A DNA stretch of 45,616 nt from Flavobacteriales bacterium (lineage in GTDB: Bacteria > Bacteroidota > Bacteroidia > Flavobacteriales_D > Sanyastnellaceae): assembly GCA_027491215.1 (NCBI GenBank), contig JAIXWP010000104.1, positions 1 to 45,616 on the forward strand, written 5' to 3'. Positions 8,823 through 16,992 of this stretch are shown in pieces (position 1 is the stretch's first letter; every line of letters starts with the position of its first letter). The position numbers were made by a program, and so were the translations under genes. The notes beneath the pieces were generated by a model. The model worked only from the letters and a program-made list of their open reading frames with translations. It searched no databases and was not told the DNA's origin.

Positions 8823-9233
8823 TTATCTTTTAAATCCAATAATGACTACTGCGCATCCTGAGGATGACCTTGTATTATCTAGATTAGCTTCAATCGTCAC
8901 GACCATGGTGTTTTCAATGACAAAATCCCAATAAGGAGTATTGCTAAATTCAACACTTGAGAATAATAGATTTTTCTCTTGATCATAAATTTTAAATACC
9001 AAATTCCCATCATCCGTTCCACTGCATGCAGCTATTCTGTAAGTGTTTCCACCGAACAATGTAGTTTTGAATTCCGCTACTTCAGTTCCATTGAGCAAGG
9101 CTCTATAGGCTTGTCCATCGGTGATGTAATTCTTCGTGATATGTTTTTCACAAATTCCAGCAAGGCTATCACACTGCGAATAACCTAGCATGGTAGAAAC
9201 TGCAATCAATAGGGTTAAAATCGACTTTTTCAT
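8823..9233 (-). CDS. Hypothetical secreted protein
   Basis: A 136-residue protein with a clear signal peptide (MKKSILTLLIAVSTMLGYSQ) and a compact, beta-rich mature part containing Cys21, Cys28, Cys70 and Cys127, so disulfides are plausible. I do not recognise a named family. It lies 8 bases after the lipoprotein gene and 37 bases before the ABCG transporter gene on the same strand. A shared operon and a role in the cell envelope are therefore likely, but this is inference. Confidence 0.65.
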   Translation of the reverse strand: MKKSILTLLIAVSTMLGYSQCDSLAGICEKHITKNYITDGQAYRALLNGTEVAEFKTTLFGGNTYRIAACSGTDDGNLVFKIYDQEKNLLFSSVEFSNTPYWDFVIENTMVVTIEANLDNTRSSSGCAVVIIGFKR

Positions 9234-9241
9234 TTTGCTAG

Positions 9242-10132
9242 TTATTGAGTAATGATTTGACGAATCGCTTCAATTTTGACTTTTACTTTTGCAAGATCCT
9301 CCACCGAAAGCATCACAGTGCTTTTACTAGTAAAGTAGGTCGTTTTTTCTTTTGCATCAGTAATCGGCTTTCCATACACATACTTTGGAGTGAAGTTGGT
9401 GTAAATCGCCTTCAGTTCATTAAGCTGTTTCTGAAGATCTGACATCGATGGATCTGTGAATTTGTTGAGAAGCTCACTCAGGCTTTCACAAGCGTGCTTT
9501 TGCTCACCAATTCTATTTCTGACATCGTCATTTACTGCACCCGCGTCCATTGCAAGGTGTAATGACTCTACCCAGCCTCCGAGCAAGACCAATCCTGCCA
9601 AGTCAGCTCTTTCATTACTCTTCAAATAGCGATCAGCAGCTTGGAAAAACTGGGCACTCAATCGAAGAACACTATCTCTTTCTGATATATTATTCGAGAT
9701 TCTGGAAACCAGCTTTCCATCGATATGATCCAAAATTTCTAAATCTCCGGCTGATTTACCCACAGCATCGAAATAGTCATTGGCAATCTGTCCTTGTTGG
9801 TAGTTTGCGATGTAAGCGAGGTCAGCTCCGTAGACACCAAGATTTAAAGCCTTCTTTTGCTCGCTAAGATACTTTTCTCTCTTAGCAAGATCATGCATCA
9901 ATTCCTTTCGGAAAGGCACTTTCGACTGTTCAACCAGAATAGCCAGTTGAGTTGGGCTTGGAATGGAGATGATTTGACCATCTAATTTGATGGTACCAGC
10001 ACTCGAAACGCTATTGCTGTCGAGCAAGGGTGCTTTTGTGTTAGAATTGGTAGGTTGTTCGCATCCATACTGCGTGAACAGCAAGGCAATTAAAACAATC
10101 CAAGTACCAATGAATGCAGGGCGGAGCTTCAT
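9242..10132 (-). CDS. Hypothetical lipoprotein, helical
   Basis: The frame opens at 10156, but ATG 10132 is preferred because it places MKLRPAF directly before the hydrophobic stretch and lipobox-like QYGC, giving a 296-residue lipoprotein. The mature protein is largely alpha-helical, with a long charged middle and a C-terminal stretch SVEDLAKVKVKIEAIRQII. No catalytic motif is visible and I do not recognise the family. It is the first gene of the probable lipoprotein / secreted protein / ABCG operon and is divergent from ffh. CAAAGTAA near 10204 could be an imperfect minus-strand -7 element. Confidence 0.65.
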   Translation of the reverse strand: MKLRPAFIGTWIVLIALLFTQYGCEQPTNSNTKAPLLDSNSVSSAGTIKLDGQIISIPSPTQLAILVEQSKVPFRKELMHDLAKREKYLSEQKKALNLGVYGADLAYIANYQQGQIANDYFDAVGKSAGDLEILDHIDGKLVSRISNNISERDSVLRLSAQFFQAADRYLKSNERADLAGLVLLGGWVESLHLAMDAGAVNDDVRNRIGEQKHACESLSELLNKFTDPSMSDLQKQLNELKAIYTNFTPKYVYGKPITDAKEKTTYFTSKSTVMLSVEDLAKVKVKIEAIRQIITQ

Positions 10133-10234
10133 AGATATTGATCTTTTGTTAATCACTTAGGTAGTTTCTACGGAGGAAGACCTAAAAAGATACATTCCTG
10201 AAACAAAGTAAAGTGTTTTCATCGAATCAGCTAT

Positions 10235-10242
10235 TACATTTG
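10235..10242 (+). promoter_or_regulatory. Candidate -7 promoter element of ffh
   Basis: TACATTTG is an exact match to TAnnTTTG and lies 31 bases before the ffh start codon. The same octamer occurs upstream of the nucleotidyltransferase gene (19267). Confidence 0.5.
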
Positions 10243-10273
10243 CACTCCTGTTTATCAAAGGAGCTTTACTGAT

Positions 10274-11611
10274 ATGTTTGAAAATTTAACCGAGAAATTT
10301 GATAGAGCGTTCAAAGTCTTAAAAGGCGAAGGACAGATTACAGAAATAAACGTTGCTGAGACGCTAAAAGAGGTGCGCAGAGCCCTTTTAGATGCTGACG
10401 TTAGTTTTAAGACAGCTAAAGATTTCACGGAGCGTGTGAAAGAAACTGCTCTAGGACAAAACGTATTAACTGCGGTGAGTCCTGGCCAGTTGTTGATAAA
10501 AATCACTCATGATGAATTAAAAGAATTGATGGGAGGTAATGCCTCTGAAATCAATCTTCAAGGCAATCCAGCCATCATCTTAATGAGTGGTCTTCAAGGT
10601 AGCGGAAAAACTACCTTTTCAGGAAAGCTAGCCAATTATTTAAAGACTAAAAAGGGAAAGAATCCACTTCTTGTGGCTTGTGACATCTATCGCCCTGCTG
10701 CGATTGACCAGCTTCATGTGGTAGGAGAATCGATAAACGTTCCTGTATTTAGCCAAAAAGAAAATAAAGATGCCGTCAGCATCGCTACGCAAGCAATTGC
10801 TTTCGCTAAGCAGAATGGACATAACGTTGTAATCATCGATACTGCGGGTCGTCTCGCGATTGATGAGGAGATGATGACCGAGATCGAGAATGTGAAGAAG
10901 GCGATCAACCCTTCTGAAACACTCTTTGTCGTAGATGCAATGACCGGTCAAGATGCCGTGAATACGGCTCGCACCTTCAACGAACGCCTCAATTTCGATG
11001 GGGTTGTACTTACAAAATTAGACGGTGACACAAGAGGTGGAGCTTCACTTTCCATCAAGAGTGAGGTTAACAAGCCAATCAAATTCGTTGGTACTGGTGA
11101 AAAGATGGATGCGCTTGATGTGTTCTACCCTGAACGTATGGCAAGCCGTATCCTTGGCATGGGTGACGTTGTATCACTTGTTGAGAAAGCACAAGAGCAA
11201 TACGACGAAGAACAAGCCAAGCGACTTGAAAAGCGCATCAAAAAGGACCAGTTTGATTTTAATGACTTCTTAGATCAAATACAACAGATCAAGAAGATGG
11301 GTAGTGTCAAAGATTTGATGGGAATGCTTCCGGGAATGGGCAAGGCATTGAAAGATGTCGAGATCAGTGATGACGCATTCAAGCACATAGAAGCAATCAT
11401 TCGATCAATGACACCTCAAGAACGTGCAGCACCATCTGTTCTCGATATGAATAGAAAGAAAAGAATCGCTGCTGGTTCAGGAAGACCTCTTGATGAAGTG
11501 AATAAGCTCTTGAAGCAGTTCGATCAGACCAAAGAAATGATGAAAATGCTGACCAATAAGAGTCAGATGATGAGCATGATGAAAAACATGCGCGGAATGC
11601 GCCCTAGATAA
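10274..11611 (+). CDS. ffh: Signal recognition particle protein Ffh (SRP54 GTPase)
   Basis: The 445-residue protein is full length for Ffh. The N domain (1-95) precedes the G domain with P-loop GLQGSGKTT (106-114), [20 protein letters not shown] and [10 protein letters not shown]. The methionine-rich M domain follows (from about 300), with GMGKALK, the RIAAGSGRP helix that contacts SRP RNA, and a Met-rich end. Ffh binds 4.5S/6S SRP RNA and signal sequences on ribosomes and hands them to FtsY at the membrane. The SRP RNA gene is not in the window. purC follows after 4 bases, so both are probably on one transcript ending at the hairpin after purC. Confidence 0.98.
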   Translation: MFENLTEKFDRAFKVLKGEGQITEINVAETLKEVRRALLDADVSFKTAKDFTERVKETALGQNVLTAVSPGQLLIKITHDELKELMGGNASEINLQGNPAIILMSGLQGSGKTTFSGKLANYLKTKKGKNPLLVACDIYRPAAIDQLHVVGESINVPVFSQKENKDAVSIATQAIAFAKQNGHNVVIIDTAGRLAIDEEMMTEIENVKKAINPSETLFVVDAMTGQDAVNTARTFNERLNFDGVVLTKLDGDTRGGASLSIKSEVNKPIKFVGTGEKMDALDVFYPERMASRILGMGDVVSLVEKAQEQYDEEQAKRLEKRIKKDQFDFNDFLDQIQQIKKMGSVKDLMGMLPGMGKALKDVEISDDAFKHIEAIIRSMTPQERAAPSVLDMNRKKRIAAGSGRPLDEVNKLLKQFDQTKEMMKMLTNKSQMMSMMKNMRGMRPR

Positions 11612-11615
11612 AACA

Positions 11616-12551
11616 ATGGAAGCAATTTATACAACAGATTTCAATTTCCCTGGACAGCAAAATGTTTATCACGGCAAAGTGAGGGATGTTTATTCTATTG
11701 GCGAGGAAAACCTCGTCATGGTTGCTACCGACCGAATCTCTGCATTTGATGTTATACTACCTCGCCCAATTCCCTTCAAAGGTCAGGTCCTAAATCAGAT
11801 TGCAGCTCATATGCTTGACGCTACATCTTCTGTAGTGCCTAACTGGAAATTGAGCTCACCAGATCCAAATGTGACTATTGGTAAGCGATGTGAACCGTTT
11901 AAGGTGGAAATGGTCATCCGAGGCTATCTTACCGGACATGCTTGGAGAACTTATAAGAGCGGGCTCAGAACACTTTGCGGTGTTTCACTACCTGATGGCT
12001 TGAAAGAACACGATCGTCTACCAGAGCCTATCATTACTCCCACTACTAAGGCTTCAGAAGGACATGATGAGGATATTTCTAGAGAAGAGATTATTCGTCA
12101 GGGAATTGTCTCAGAAGAAGATTATATCATCTTAGAAAAATATACTCACGCACTCTTTGCCAAGGGCACCGAATTAGCTGCAGAACGCGGCTTGATTCTC
12201 GTGGACACGAAGTATGAATTTGGTAAATCAAACGGTATGGTTGTCCTAATGGACGAAATACATACGCCAGACTCATCACGTTACTTCTACTCTGAAGGTT
12301 ATAAAGAGCGCCAAGAAAATGGTTCCGAACAAAAGCAATTGAGCAAGGAATTCGTTCGTGAATGGCTCATCTCAAATAACTTCATGGGGAAGGAAGGACA
12401 AACAGTTCCTGAAATGTCAGATGAATTTGTGCAACAAGTTTCTGATCGCTACATCGAATTGTACGAACTAGTAACAGGTAAAAAGTTCATACCTCAAGAC
12501 TATGGAAATGCCCATCACCGAATAGAGCAAAATATTTTAAAAGCTATATAA
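11616..12551 (+). CDS. purC: Phosphoribosylaminoimidazole-succinocarboxamide synthase (SAICAR synthetase)
   Basis: A 311-residue enzyme of purine biosynthesis that joins aspartate to CAIR with ATP. Diagnostic segments are GKVRDVY (20-26), [17 protein letters not shown], the central [15 protein letters not shown] loop and [12 protein letters not shown]. The length is that of the long, yeast Ade1-like form rather than the roughly 240-residue E. coli form. It directly follows ffh, and no other pur gene is nearby. Confidence 0.97.
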   Translation: MEAIYTTDFNFPGQQNVYHGKVRDVYSIGEENLVMVATDRISAFDVILPRPIPFKGQVLNQIAAHMLDATSSVVPNWKLSSPDPNVTIGKRCEPFKVEMVIRGYLTGHAWRTYKSGLRTLCGVSLPDGLKEHDRLPEPIITPTTKASEGHDEDISREEIIRQGIVSEEDYIILEKYTHALFAKGTELAAERGLILVDTKYEFGKSNGMVVLMDEIHTPDSSRYFYSEGYKERQENGSEQKQLSKEFVREWLISNNFMGKEGQTVPEMSDEFVQQVSDRYIELYELVTGKKFIPQDYGNAHHRIEQNILKAI

Positions 12552-12554
12552 AAT

Positions 12555-12584
12555 AAAAAACCTCGGAATATCCGAGGTTTTTTT
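12555..12584 (+). terminator. Rho-independent terminator after purC
   Basis: CCTCGGA (12561-12567) and TCCGAGG (12571-12577) pair around an ATA loop, with an A tract before and seven T after. It also faces the 3' end of the convergent minus-strand gene and can act in both directions. Confidence 0.85.
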
Positions 12585-12603
12585 ATGTCTTGTTTGAGCA
12601 AAC

Positions 12604-15600
12604 TTATTTGCCGCTCAATACTTGTATTGCTCCTTCACCAGAATATGATTTACCATCTTTTCCGGTTGCTTCATAGAAGTAGAAATAAGTACCGTCATTG
12701 AAATCCCCTTTTGGAGACCATGTGTCGTTCTCGTTCTTCAATTCAGCAACGAATTGACCATTTCTGTCATAGATCATCATTCTGAATTCTCTCAAGAAAA
12801 TACCTTGTACTTTATAAACGTCATTTTCACCATCACCATTATTAGTAACGATATTAGGAATTAGGACGCTTGAGATACCGAAGATATCTACAGAGAATGT
12901 GTTTGTTTCGCTACAGCCATCTAGGAATGCAGTTACAGTTACGTTGAAAATTTGTTCTTCTTGATATTGTGTGTACACATCCTGACCAGCGCTGAAGCTC
13001 TCATCAGTATCACCATTACCAAAATCCCATTCGAAGGTGTCAGCATTAGAGTTAACATCAAATGCAGCAGTAAATGGTAACATACCGCCGAATGAAGATC
13101 CTGAAGGATTCGGAGTTAGAACATTATTTGCATCAACATAGTAAGGATTAATTGTAACGTTGATGATTGTCACTCCAACAGTTACTTGATCAGAACCAGC
13201 ACAGCCATTTGCATCCGTTCCACTTACCGTGTAAACGGTAGTTGTAGCAGGAGAGGCTGTAGTTGTTGATCCAAAAGCAGTAGATAATCCAGCGCTTGGA
13301 GACCACTGATAGCTTGTAAGTCCAGTAGCTACCAATTCAACTTCTCCATCTTCACATATGAATGGGTTGTTGTTCAAGATATTTACAATTGGTAATGGGT
13401 TTACCACTACAGTTACTTGATCTGAGCTTGAACAGTTGTTCGCATCGGTTCCGGTTACTGTGTAAGTATTAGTAGTACTAGGCTGAGCTTGAGTAGTCGC
13501 GCTTGTTGGTGAGAATACACCTCCTGTCCATACATATGATGGTGCACCGGTTGCTGAAAGCGTTACTGTAGCACCAGCACAAATTTCAAGGTCAGCTCCT
13601 GCCGAAACGACTGGCAATGCAACTACATTGACATTTACAGTTTCTGATGCAGAGCAAACACCTGTTATTGAGTAGGTCAAAGTTTCTGGACCAATACCCG
13701 CTGTTCCTGCTGTGAATATTCCATTCGGAGTAACACCAACACCAGACCAAACACCTCCAAGTGGAGTTGCAATGATTTGCTCAGGTGCATCGTTAATACA
13801 AATTGGACCTGGGTTTGTGAGTGAAATATTTGGAATCGCAGCAATTACAATTGTTGATTGATCCTGTCCAAAGCAAACATCATCAATAGTATAGGTAACA
13901 ACATTATTTCCCACCTGCCCAATAGCAGGATTAAAGAATCCTGTTGATGATACCCCCAATCCTGTCCACACACCACCAAGTGTTGCAGCCACTAATTGGA
14001 ATCCAGAAGCATCCTCACAAATAGGAGCCACATCGGTAATAGTAGCATTGGCAAATTCTTCAACTACAATCTCAATTGAAGTTCCCGGGATACACGGATC
14101 ATTGCTAGCTAGCGTAATTTCATGAACTCCAACTCCAGCGGCCGTAGCGCTAAACGTTCCGTTCGCATTATTGGTGATTCCAGGGCCTGACCAAGTTCCA
14201 CCAGTAATATTTGATCCCAAATTAAAGGCAGGAGAACTAATACATAATGCACCTGGATCAGTGATTTGTGCGTTGATATCAGGTGATACTTCAATCTCAA
14301 TGCTCAAGTCGCCGTTACAAACGCCTGGAATCGTATATTGAATAGTGTGCGTGCCTGAACCAGCAGCAACTGGATCGAATTGTCCAGTGGTATTATTTAC
14401 AATACCGTCTCCACTCCACTGTCCAGAATTAATATCAGGAGTCAATGCAAGGTCTAAAATTCCTTGGTTATAACAGATGAATCCTGGATCTACTATCGTA
14501 GAGGTATTAGTTGGAACCACCTCAATTTGATATGACGTTGAACTGATACAGCCAGAATTAAAATTATAGTTAACTGTTATAGTTCCTGAACCCGAAATTG
14601 AAGGATCAAAAGTTCCATTGGTAGCATTTGTAATTCCAGGACCTACCCAAGTTCCACCTGTAGGCGAACCTACTAAGTTTATAGGGCTTCCAAATTCACA
14701 AATTTGACCTGGATCATTGATACTCGCTGGCTGTGCACCAACAACAACAATATCTGCGGTCTGAGTTCCATTGCAAAAATTAGCAATAGAGTATGTAATC
14801 GTTTCAGTACCTGCCCCTGCGATCGCAGGATCAAATAGACCTTGAGCTGCATCTACTATACCGAGACCTGACCATGTACCACCAGCGGTAGCCGCGTTCA
14901 AATCTACAATACCATTTAGGATACAAACTGGGCCTGGATTGGTTATGGTAGCATTAGTCGCTGGAAGCAATTGAATAGTTACCTGTGCTGTTGATACACA
15001 ACCTCCACTATTCAATGTATAAAGGATAATTTTATTTCCAGCTGCTCCAGCATTATTTGGGTTCCATGTTCCGTTGGTTGCATTTGTAATACCTGGACCG
15101 CTCCAAGTTCCACCAGCTGGAGTTGCCGTAAGCGTATAGGCTGATTCGCCAATACATACCGATGTTGGCGCGAAAGTAATTGTCGCTCCAACTCCGCTAT
15201 ATTGTCTTAACTCAGAATCTGTAATATTTCCACCACAAGCCGCACCTGGTCCATTACCAGTTATTGTTAAAGTAAAAGTTGTGTTTACTTGAGGACCTGG
15301 TGATACGATTGGAGTTAAAGAACTGGTAGGGTTAGGAATAATAACATTTGGAGTAGATGTCCATTGGTAGCCATTGGTATACGGAACCGCCGCAGAAGAT
15401 GTAACTGGTACAGTAAATATAGAAGCAGTAGTTGCTGCACATGTATTGTCAGCAATTGGTGAGCTATAACCAGCAGGGGTGCTATATGTTATCGTTTGTG
15501 GATTTCCGCATCCATCTGGACCTGTAAAGCTCAACGTAGCATCTGTTAATGCTCCAGTATCAATACCTACACAATCATAAATCTGAACTCTCCAACCTGA

Positions 15601-16404
15601 TGCAGTCGCATCACATCCATTGAGGGGTGTCCAGTTAATGGGCGTGCTCGCAGCTCCATATGTTCCAAAAGTTCCTGTTGGAGTGAATGGACCTGTACCA
15701 CATACATTAAAATTGGCTGTAGACTCTGTAGAGAAGCATAAGTTGTTAATGTTATCACCACTATTACAATTGGTGCCAGGATTGGGGGATAGAGTAATTG
15801 TAGGACTGCCGCATGATGCTGGACCTACCAAATAAAATCCAAGGTCAGAAACGAATGTGTGCGTTCCACTGAAACAGATACTAATTTCTGTATTACTGTT
15901 AACAACCATTGGATCTGGAGGCACGTTGTAATATGGTGTGGCCGTTCCATATGTCACTTGACCGTTCAAGTTGACGTTACCACAACCTGGAGCCATAGGG
16001 TTAACGTTGACACTAGGATTCGACAATACTTGAGCAATCCAAGCTCTATCACAACCTACGATGTCTCCATTAGAGTCAGTAATAGTCACTCTGTAACCAC
16101 CTGGCTGTAAACTAGTAATTGTTGAAACGGCAACATCAACTTCAGTGCTGAAAGCAACAAAAGAATTGCTCACAGTACTAAACTGTTGCCATGTGAAATC
16201 AAATGGAGCTACACCAGTTCCTTGAGGTGTGGCTGTTAATGTGCCTAAACCGCCATTGCAATAGAAATAAATACTATCGTTGGTGGCACCATTAGTATAG
16301 GCAGTTAATGAGCGCGAAGCAAAACCGCTTGAAGTAATTATCTGGCTATATGCCAATACTGTCATCAATGAAAGTACGGCCAGGGCTAGAATTTTTTTCA
16401 TCAT
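12604..16404 (-). CDS. Large T9SS type B surface protein with seven GGxWSG repeats
   Basis: The 1266-residue secreted protein has a signal peptide (MMKKILALAVLSLMTVLAYSQ). Residues 135-300 resemble a proprotein-convertase P domain (ISICFSGTHTFVSDLGFYLVGP). Seven tandem repeats of about 75 residues (413-932) share GGTWSGPGI and two cysteines. Two Ig/PKD-like copies follow (930-1080), each with TYTVTGTDANNC-type text, then a PKD domain (1105-1170, FEWDFGNGDTDES). The end (1178-1266) is the gliding-motility-associated CHU_C domain (LIPNIVTNNGDGENDVY, YDRNGQFV, DGTYFYF), the type B T9SS signal. It should be exported across the outer membrane and displayed or released, as an adhesin-like protein. 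A small secreted-protein gene lies 9 bases upstream. Confidence 0.9.
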   Translation of the reverse strand: MMKKILALAVLSLMTVLAYSQIITSSGFASRSLTAYTNGATNDSIYFYCNGGLGTLTATPQGTGVAPFDFTWQQFSTVSNSFVAFSTEVDVAVSTITSLQPGGYRVTITDSNGDIVGCDRAWIAQVLSNPSVNVNPMAPGCGNVNLNGQVTYGTATPYYNVPPDPMVVNSNTEISICFSGTHTFVSDLGFYLVGPASCGSPTITLSPNPGTNCNSGDNINNLCFSTESTANFNVCGTGPFTPTGTFGTYGAASTPINWTPLNGCDATASGWRVQIYDCVGIDTGALTDATLSFTGPDGCGNPQTITYSTPAGYSSPIADNTCAATTASIFTVPVTSSAAVPYTNGYQWTSTPNVIIPNPTSSLTPIVSPGPQVNTTFTLTITGNGPGAACGGNITDSELRQYSGVGATITFAPTSVCIGESAYTLTATPAGGTWSGPGITNATNGTWNPNNAGAAGNKIILYTLNSGGCVSTAQVTIQLLPATNATITNPGPVCILNGIVDLNAATAGGTWSGLGIVDAAQGLFDPAIAGAGTETITYSIANFCNGTQTADIVVVGAQPASINDPGQICEFGSPINLVGSPTGGTWVGPGITNATNGTFDPSISGSGTITVNYNFNSGCISSTSYQIEVVPTNTSTIVDPGFICYNQGILDLALTPDINSGQWSGDGIVNNTTGQFDPVAAGSGTHTIQYTIPGVCNGDLSIEIEVSPDINAQITDPGALCISSPAFNLGSNITGGTWSGPGITNNANGTFSATAAGVGVHEITLASNDPCIPGTSIEIVVEEFANATITDVAPICEDASGFQLVAATLGGVWTGLGVSSTGFFNPAIGQVGNNVVTYTIDDVCFGQDQSTIVIAAIPNISLTNPGPICINDAPEQIIATPLGGVWSGVGVTPNGIFTAGTAGIGPETLTYSITGVCSASETVNVNVVALPVVSAGADLEICAGATVTLSATGAPSYVWTGGVFSPTSATTQAQPSTTNTYTVTGTDANNCSSSDQVTVVVNPLPIVNILNNNPFICEDGEVELVATGLTSYQWSPSAGLSTAFGSTTTASPATTTVYTVSGTDANGCAGSDQVTVGVTIINVTINPYYVDANNVLTPNPSGSSFGGMLPFTAAFDVNSNADTFEWDFGNGDTDESFSAGQDVYTQYQEEQIFNVTVTAFLDGCSETNTFSVDIFGISSVLIPNIVTNNGDGENDVYKVQGIFLREFRMMIYDRNGQFVAELKNENDTWSPKGDFNDGTYFYFYEATGKDGKSYSGEGAIQVLSGK
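13609..15168 (-). repeat. Seven tandem repeats of about 225 bp, coding
   Basis: Within the type B surface protein, the block of about 75 residues recurs seven times at residues 413-932. Each copy has a PGxIC-type start, GG(T/V)WSG(P/L/V)G near its middle and a second Cys before the next linker. The copies are diverged, so the array is old rather than a recent expansion. Confidence 0.85.
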
Positions 16405-16413
16405 GTGAGAGAA

Positions 16414-16773
16414 TTATAAATTATTTGAGCTCAAAAACTCTTCAACGGAGATTAACTTACCATTGACCTTAACACCCGTGATGTGCATCATTGCAAATGG
16501 TTTAAGAATGTAATTTCTATCAAGTCTTTCAATAGCTGTGGTAAGGACTACCTTTTTATCGACAACTGTTAGCGTCAATAACGATGTATTGTCAGACGCT
16601 AATTGTTTGATATCATTCATCTCTGATTCGCTCAAAGCTGAATCCAAAATGATTGATAATGTAACCTCTGATTTGCTTTGATTCTTCTCAAAAGCCTTCT
16701 CTACTGTTGCTGTGTGCTGTGCACTTGCAAGAGAGGAAATCCCTAGAAAAAGGAAAAATAGAATTCTCTTCAT
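16414..16773 (-). CDS. Small hypothetical secreted protein
   Basis: A 119-residue protein with a signal peptide (MKRILFFLFLGISSLASAQ). The mature part is an alternating helix/strand unit of about 100 residues without cysteines, ending VNGKLISVEEFLSSNNL. The pattern loosely recalls a small ferredoxin-like beta-alpha-beta fold, but no metal-binding CxxC is present, and I do not assign a family. It lies 9 bases upstream of the large type B T9SS protein gene on the same strand, so the two should be co-expressed. It might be a chaperone or accessory factor for that protein, which is inference from context only. Confidence 0.65.
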   Translation of the reverse strand: MKRILFFLFLGISSLASAQHTATVEKAFEKNQSKSEVTLSIILDSALSESEMNDIKQLASDNTSLLTLTVVDKKVVLTTAIERLDRNYILKPFAMMHITGVKVNGKLISVEEFLSSNNL

Positions 16774-16992
16774 TTGGTTTGGTTCTAAAAATTGCGGATG
16801 CCAAAGAAAATACAGAAATCGCTTCCTACGGCATTCTCATGAACATGATGTTAAAATTTAACGAACAGTTGTCTAGCTTGCATTATTTTATTGGTTTAAC
16901 CTACCTTCGTGTTTGCGCTACCCTTTCACCTTTTGAGTAGAAAACACGACACCAAGACTTGCAAGACATTGTTTTACAACAAAATATATCTT

